Part shown: one piece after another, positions 7,788 to 11,758 of the stretch | Layout of the letters: each line of letters starts with the position of its first letter | Numbering within the stretch: the stretch's first letter is position 1 | DNA from: Spirochaetales bacterium | GTDB lineage: Bacteria > Spirochaetota > Spirochaetia > JAGLYY01 | Direction of reading: 5' to 3' | Assembly: GCA_023131935.1 (NCBI GenBank) | Contig: JAGLYY010000166.1 | Span: forward strand, 1-11,758 | DNA length: 11,758 nucleotides | Notes under the pieces: model-generated | What the model was told of the DNA's origin: nothing | The model's input: only the letters and a program-made list of their open reading frames with translations | Databases searched by the model: none | Position numbers and translations under genes: made by a program

Positions 7788-9139
7788 TGAAAAGGATCCT
7801 TATCATTGATGATGATATCGCCGTAACAAACTACCTCATGGTTTTTTTCATGCAGACCGAACAGTTTGAATCAACAATAATCAACGACTCCAGGGAGGTC
7901 GCGGGATATTTTGACCGTGAGACCTACGATATACTTTTACTGGATATGGACATGCCGAATATCAGCGGTATCGATATTCTCAAAGAGATGCAGAGGAGGG
8001 AGTTAGACACACCCGTCGTAGTATTGACCGGGGTGAGCGATGTGGATCTGGCCGTAAAAGCTATGAAATTGGGGGCCTTCGATTACCTGATGAAGCCGGT
8101 AGATGATGATCAACTATTAGAGGTCTTACACAACGCCATGGAGCATGGAGAACTTCATCACACGATAGAGCAGCTTCCAGGCCAACTGAAACGGGAAGAC
8201 CTTGTCCATGAGAGCGCGTTTAAACGGCTGACGACCGGGAATCCTGAGATGATAAGAATTTTCTATCATGCCGAAAAGATGGCTGATAGTGATCTCTGTA
8301 TCTTCATCTGGGGGGAAAATGGCACCGGGAAAGAAACTCTGGCCAGGGCCATTCATGAAGCAAGCCCCAGAGGAAACAAACCATTTATCGCGGTTGAGAT
8401 TGACAGTCATGACCCGGAAAAGCTTCCGGCATCTTTTTTTGGCCAGGCGAAGGATTGGAGCGGCTCCAGAGAGGACAGCCCCGGACTACTGGAGGAGGCA
8501 GCAGGCGGTACTTTGTTCATCAACCACATAGAATCCCTTTCGCCTCCAATGCAGGTAAGGCTTAACAGGGTAATCCAGACAGGAGAATATTACCGGGAAA
8601 GTTCCGCCAGAGTTAGAAACATAGATGTTCGTTTCATAGTAGCCTCCACCCACGACCTCATGGACCCGGAATATAAGGATAAATTTTCACAGGATCTTCT
8701 GTATCATATTGTGATCAATTCGATAAAGATCCCTCCATTAAGAGAGAGAGTTGACGATATCGAATGCCTTGCGAAAAGATTTCTCAAGAAGTATAAACAA
8801 AAAGCCGGAAAAACCATTTCGGGCTTTTCCGGTGATCTCCTTGAGCTCCTGAAGAATTATACTTTCCCAGGTAACGTGCAGGAGTTGAAGACGATAATAT
8901 CATCCTCTGTAGCGAATGAGGAAACAGACCTGCTGACCGTTGATTCCCTCTCCTGCTGCTTAAGCCCGGTATTTGAGCCGGAAAGGAGGACCGGAGACAG
9001 GCAGTTCCTGCCAAGGAAACTGGAAGAGGTAATTAAACAACAGGTGATCCTGACCCTTGATCATTTCAAACAGGACGGAGAAAAAGCGGCGGAAGTTCTG
9101 GGAATATCGATTGAGGAGCTTGACCGGATTTGCAAATAG
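7784..9139 (+). CDS. NtrC-family response regulator with degenerate AAA+ domain
   Basis: This 451-residue protein has an intact receiver (1-120: D9, D10, phosphoacceptor D54, T82, K104). A linker leads to a sigma-54-activator-type AAA+ domain (about 145-385). Walker A is good (GENGTGKE 177-184). The GAFTGA sigma-54 contact loop reads DWSGS (224-228) and is one residue short. The Walker B GGTLFLDE pattern reads GGTLFINH, with N247 and H248 in place of Asp and Glu. The two arginine-finger positions are S302 and H308, and the sensor II Arg of GNVR is Q366. A Fis-type helix-turn-helix (about 412-451) ends shortly after the recognition helix, which reads SIEELDRICK and has few basic residues. The frame is open throughout, so this is not simple decay. 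It is probably a phospho-dependent, sigma-54-independent regulator. The start at 7784 overlaps the kinase stop by 4 nt. M2 at 7787 has a better spacing (6 nt) from AAAGGG. Confidence 0.9.
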   Translation: MMKRILIIDDDIAVTNYLMVFFMQTEQFESTIINDSREVAGYFDRETYDILLLDMDMPNISGIDILKEMQRRELDTPVVVLTGVSDVDLAVKAMKLGAFDYLMKPVDDDQLLEVLHNAMEHGELHHTIEQLPGQLKREDLVHESAFKRLTTGNPEMIRIFYHAEKMADSDLCIFIWGENGTGKETLARAIHEASPRGNKPFIAVEIDSHDPEKLPASFFGQAKDWSGSREDSPGLLEEAAGGTLFINHIESLSPPMQVRLNRVIQTGEYYRESSARVRNIDVRFIVASTHDLMDPEYKDKFSQDLLYHIVINSIKIPPLRERVDDIECLAKRFLKKYKQKAGKTISGFSGDLLELLKNYTFPGNVQELKTIISSSVANEETDLLTVDSLSCCLSPVFEPERRTGDRQFLPRKLEEVIKQQVILTLDHFKQDGEKAAEVLGISIEELDRICK

Positions 9140-9152
9140 AAAAAAATTTTGA

Positions 9153-10646
9153 TTATTGGTTCTGCTCATATAGAATTCGTTCAGCTTCTTTCTCAATATA
9201 TAAACCAATATCGCGCAAGTTCTTGCTATAAATGATTATTGAAATAAAAACAATACAGATCATCACTACAGAATATGCTATAAAGCTCTCCGCAAAAAGC
9301 TTATAATACATCAATAGTGGGCCTACTACAATAATTGAAGCAATTATCAATGCCACATTATTCTCATTCTTTCCGGATGGAAGATAGATAGAGATTATAT
9401 TCCCGGCAACACAGAACAAAAGACAGGACACAATAAGATTTATTGAAATAATAAAAGTCTCTGTATAGTACTTTTGCAACAAACAGGAAAAAATAATTGG
9501 CATTATGGTAAAGGTAATCCAGATTAAAAACAAAATATTCTTTTTTAGAATCATCGTCCTATATGATAAGGGTAAAAGGAAATATCTTTTTACGGAAGAA
9601 ATACCCGTAATTGAATTGAATGGATACTTATTAACAAGAATAGTAAAAAAACTACACACCATTATATAAACAATTGGCACGGCCTTCTGTAGATAAAGAA
9701 AAAAGCTAACGATGACAGATAACACTGTCACAAAGAAAAGGTAATTTCGATAATTTATTATCTTATATTCTAAATACAATTGATCTTCCTTCAGAAAAGA
9801 AAACAACTTGCTGAGAGGCTGAAGACGTATTACATTTTTCTTTCTTCCAGGCCGGCGTTCATTTATGGAGTAAGCATAATAAGAAACGATAAGAAGAATA
9901 CTGCCTGACATGATCAATAATAGAGAATGAGCGATTGAAGGAATTCCTGCCGCCATTGAATTGATTGTCCCAAAAAAACAATCTGAATCAATAACCCAAT
10001 CAATATTAAAATTTAAATTAAAAAGAACAAGCACCGGTCTGTTATCAACAATTCTGAAATGATAGTTCAGAACTACCAATACAAAGGGTAACAGTTTGAT
10101 AATATCAGAAAATATATTTCTATATTGTGTATCATGGTAGCGTTTAACGAGCACGTTCAACAGAAAAATAGCGTATGAAATCATTACCAATAGAAAGAGC
10201 ACTAAATTCAAAAAGTCGACAAAAGCTTTGATATTCATGGAAATTGGGAAGAATATTATTAGGTTAACTACAAGTAAAAGGTAGAAAAAGGGGTGTAAAA
10301 AGAGTAAAATGTATTCAAATATAAATCTATCCATCTTTTTTAATGGTAATAACTGCAGTCTGATTTTATTCAGATGAATTTCCCGAAAGGATCCTATCGT
10401 CAGGAATACCGGTAAAATTGTCCAAAACAGAAGAAGGTAGGCGAAATTCACTGTGTTGAAGGCAAAGAAATAAGTTGTTTCTCTTTTCCCGGCGATGAAG
10501 AGAGTATTAACGATTATTCTTACAATTATTACAAAAAAGCTCCAGGGGAAGAGATAGCGCTCAAAGCCTGCTAATTTGTTTTTTTTTAAGTATCTTCCGA
10601 AAGAGATTTTTTGATATTCTACTAGCAGTCCAATCTTATTATTCAA
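9153..10646 (-). CDS. ABC-2-like exporter permease, about 11-12 membrane segments
   Basis: This 497-residue integral membrane protein is the likely channel partner of the overlapping ATPase. Hydrophobic segments are visible at roughly 33-53, 66-86, 108-134, 142-166, 183-197, 238-258, 300-319, 322-337, 369-390, 397-421 and 430-474 (the last probably two). Two similar pre-helix stretches, LLPLKKMDRF (99-108) and LLPLSYRTMI (357-366), suggest a two-fold repeat of the kind seen in some ABC exporter permeases. No family-specific catalytic motif is seen and the substrate is unknown. An in-frame stop lies directly upstream of codon 1, so the first available start is TTG at 10646. AGG (10655-10657) precedes it by 8 nt. 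The start lies 8 nt inside the ATPase gene, which implies translational coupling. The coding sequence is AT-rich. It ends 13 nt from the convergent regulator gene. Confidence 0.8.
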   Translation of the reverse strand: MNNKIGLLVEYQKISFGRYLKKNKLAGFERYLFPWSFFVIIVRIIVNTLFIAGKRETTYFFAFNTVNFAYLLLFWTILPVFLTIGSFREIHLNKIRLQLLPLKKMDRFIFEYILLFLHPFFYLLLVVNLIIFFPISMNIKAFVDFLNLVLFLLVMISYAIFLLNVLVKRYHDTQYRNIFSDIIKLLPFVLVVLNYHFRIVDNRPVLVLFNLNFNIDWVIDSDCFFGTINSMAAGIPSIAHSLLLIMSGSILLIVSYYAYSINERRPGRKKNVIRLQPLSKLFSFLKEDQLYLEYKIINYRNYLFFVTVLSVIVSFFLYLQKAVPIVYIMVCSFFTILVNKYPFNSITGISSVKRYFLLPLSYRTMILKKNILFLIWITFTIMPIIFSCLLQKYYTETFIISINLIVSCLLFCVAGNIISIYLPSGKNENNVALIIASIIVVGPLLMYYKLFAESFIAYSVVMICIVFISIIIYSKNLRDIGLYIEKEAERILYEQNQ

Positions 10647-11370
10647 TCATCATACCTGCTTGAGGTATATTGATTCTATCAAAATAATATTTCTCAAGGC
10701 TTTCACATTGGCTCAATACAGTATCAATATCTTTTAAATCTACAAGCTTACCATCATCAATCACCGCAACTGAATCCAGTATTTTTTCAACAAGATCCAG
10801 TATATGAGAAGTAATAATAACTGTTTTCCCTTTTCGCCGACTTCTCAGTAGCAGTTCTTTCATACTTCTTATCCCATTCAAATCCAATCCAATAAACGGT
10901 TCATCCAGAATCAATATTTCAGGATCATGAATGAAAGCTAAAATAATGGACAACTTTTTCTTCATTCCCTGAGAACACACATTACATAGTGTGTTTTTAA
11001 ATTCTTCTAATTGAAAGTATTCAAGATATTCATCTATCTTTCTATTTTTCTCTATCTTCGGTATATTATAAAAATTTATTACCAGGTCAATATGTTCATA
11101 TATCGTAATGTTCTCAAAAAGTTCAGGGTATTCTGGCAAAACTCCAATATGCTTTTTCCATTCTTTTGTATCCTTGAAAATCGAGCTGCCTTTATAAAGA
11201 ATATCACCGCTATCAGGGCGCAATAATGTGGAAATAATCCGCAAAGCAGTGCTTTTCCCAGCTCCATTGGGGCCAAATAATCCTAAACAAGTGTCATTTA
11301 TTGTTAGATTCAATGAATTAACAGCTTTCTTCCGCCCAAATGATTTTGAAATATTTAGCAACTCGAGCAT
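10639..11370 (-). CDS. ABC transporter ATP-binding protein, exporter type
   Basis: This 243-residue nucleotide-binding subunit should power the adjacent permease by ATP hydrolysis at the inner face of the membrane. It has Walker A GPNGAGKS (33-40), a Q-loop region written VLPE with E80 in the Gln position, signature CSQGM (132-136) in place of LSGGQ, Walker B LILDEP (153-158), D-loop GLD (161-163) and H-loop H189. The LPE and SQGM variants are common in the NatA/CcmA/drug-exporter branch and should be functional. The length is that of a single ABC domain. A GGGGGA Shine-Dalgarno about 8 nt before the ATG supports the start at 11370. The gene begins 21 nt after the hydrolase remnant on the same strand, so it may be transcribed from that gene's promoter. 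The substrate cannot be told; lipid, peptide, drug or ion export are all open. Confidence 0.92.
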   Translation of the reverse strand: MLELLNISKSFGRKKAVNSLNLTINDTCLGLFGPNGAGKSTALRIISTLLRPDSGDILYKGSSIFKDTKEWKKHIGVLPEYPELFENITIYEHIDLVINFYNIPKIEKNRKIDEYLEYFQLEEFKNTLCNVCSQGMKKKLSIILAFIHDPEILILDEPFIGLDLNGIRSMKELLLRSRRKGKTVIITSHILDLVEKILDSVAVIDDGKLVDLKDIDTVLSQCESLEKYYFDRINIPQAGMMIE

Positions 11371-11391
11371 TAACAGATTCCCCCATCCTGT

Positions 11392-11644
11392 TTAAAGTGA
11401 ATATATCCCATCCGGTGATAACACAACCACTTCCGCACTGGTTTCCTGTCTTACCCTGCCTGCCCACTCTTCAGCGTCCTGGTTAATGACGTCCCAGGTT
11501 TTATAGTGCATGGGGATTACCGTTTTAGGTTTCAGAAGTTTCACTGCCCGGATTGCGTCTTCCGGTAAAAAATGGATCTATTAAAATCTTTGTGCCGTTT
11601 ATTTCGATACTCCAGGCAGCATGACCGTACCAGGTTAGTCTCAT
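11392..11644 (-). pseudogene. Internally deleted UPF0173-type metal-dependent hydrolase remnant
   Basis: Two separate frames match the two ends of one family. From the ATG at 11644 the protein reads MRLTWYGHAAWSIEING, then KILIDPFFTG, which is the start of UPF0173/YtkL-like metallo-beta-lactamase-fold hydrolases. It then runs into unrelated residues and stops at codon 41 (stop at 11522-11524). In another frame, from about 11568 to 11392, it reads PEDAIRAVKLLKPK, then VIPMHYKTWDVI, and ends in VVVLSPDGIYSL. This is the family's C-terminus, including the metal-binding PMHY motif. About 28 + 58 residues remain of a family usually a little over 200 long. The middle, including the HxHxDH metal site, is gone, and the join is out of frame. 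A GGAGG (11653-11657) 8 nt before the ATG survives. The product cannot be an active hydrolase. An assembly error is the main alternative. Confidence 0.8.
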
Positions 11645-11682
11645 GTGGTTTTCCTCCGAAGCAGTATTGTCAACCTGAAAAT

Positions 11683-11711
11683 ATTATAGCCTGCATCTGG
11701 AAAGAAATCAC
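11683..11711 (-). promoter_or_regulatory. Candidate promoter for the hydrolase remnant and ABC genes
   Basis: On the minus strand a perfect TATAAT lies at 11688-11683, about 38 nt before the remnant's ATG. At 17-nt spacing upstream, GTGATT (11711-11706) matches only 3 of 6 consensus -35 bases. A TTGACA at 11673-11668 has no -10 at the right distance and is probably chance. Because only 21 nt separate the remnant from the ABC ATPase gene and no other promoter is evident there, this site may now drive the exporter. Confidence 0.4.
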
Positions 11712-11758
11712 GAAAATTTTACAATACGGTAAATAGTACAGCGAGTATATGGAAAGGT

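Noticed and set aside
8640..8656. His in the sensor I position (STH) of the regulator as a further lost catalytic residue.
   Set aside because: Functional NtrC itself has an ATH at this position, so it is not evidence of degeneration.
9140..9210. 8-bp inverted pair (9154-9161 with 9203-9210) followed on the minus strand by an A/T tract, as a possible terminator between the convergent genes.
   Set aside because: The loop is about 41 nt and most of it lies inside the permease coding region; the stem is AT-rich and weak.
11127..11133. Glu in place of the Q-loop Gln in the ABC ATPase as a sign of an inactive protein.
   Set aside because: The LPE variant is widespread in exporter-type ABC ATPases, and all other motifs are present.
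11668..11673. Consensus TTGACA on the minus strand as a -35 box.
   Set aside because: Seventeen nt downstream there is no -10-like hexamer; that position falls in the Shine-Dalgarno/start region of the hydrolase remnant.
11749..11758. Possible plus-strand start codon at the right edge.
   Set aside because: Only about three codons are present, with no convincing ribosome binding site.

Overview
The window looks like part of a chromosome from an anaerobic bacterium. It carries a soluble, iron-sulfur-rich, pyridine-nucleotide-linked electron-transfer module of the kind found in syntrophic, fermentative, sulfate- or metal-reducing lineages. No rRNA, tRNA or phylogenetic marker is present, so the phylum cannot be fixed. 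The first 9.1 kb is of middling GC, with frequent AGG and ATA codons. The minus-strand ABC transporter block (about 9.15-11.37 kb) is clearly more AT-rich.

Layout. Bases 1-240 are a gene-free imperfect palindrome built from short TAGG/CCTA-type units. A plus-strand run of four genes follows: a NuoF/HndC-type NADH-oxidising flavoprotein (271-2049); a 1228-residue fusion of a NuoG-like [2Fe-2S] domain, a GltD/NfnB-like NADPH-FAD domain, an 8Fe ferredoxin and a formate-dehydrogenase-like domain (2062-5748); a soluble GAF/PAS histidine kinase (5802-7787); and an NtrC-family response regulator (7784-9139). The first two genes are 12 nt apart and the last two overlap by 4 nt. The gap before the kinase is only about 50 nt, so all four are probably cotranscribed. 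Convergent to them lies a minus-strand ABC exporter pair (ATPase 11370-10639, permease 10646-9153). Upstream of that pair is the decayed remnant of a UPF0173-type metallo-beta-lactamase-fold hydrolase (11644-11392), which keeps its ribosome binding site and a good -10 box.

How the genes may work together (inference). The first two products should form a cytoplasmic complex with an NADH/FMN site, an NADPH/FAD site and many Fe-S clusters. The formate-dehydrogenase-like part lacks the Cys/Sec ligand, the conserved Lys and the C-terminal molybdopterin domain. The complex is therefore more likely an NADH/NADPH/ferredoxin redox-balancing enzyme, in the spirit of Nfn or SfrAB, than a formate dehydrogenase. 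The adjacent kinase has no membrane segment and carries a Cys-rich PAS domain, which fits cytoplasmic redox sensing. Its cognate regulator keeps a complete receiver and Walker A but has lost the sigma-54 contact loop, both Walker B acidic residues, both arginine fingers and the sensor II Arg. It looks like a pseudo-AAA+ regulator that cannot work by the standard sigma-54 mechanism.

The most interesting points are the fused redox subunit, the two-nucleotide complex linked to its own sensor, the degenerate NtrC-type regulator, the large palindromic repeat upstream and the internally deleted hydrolase.
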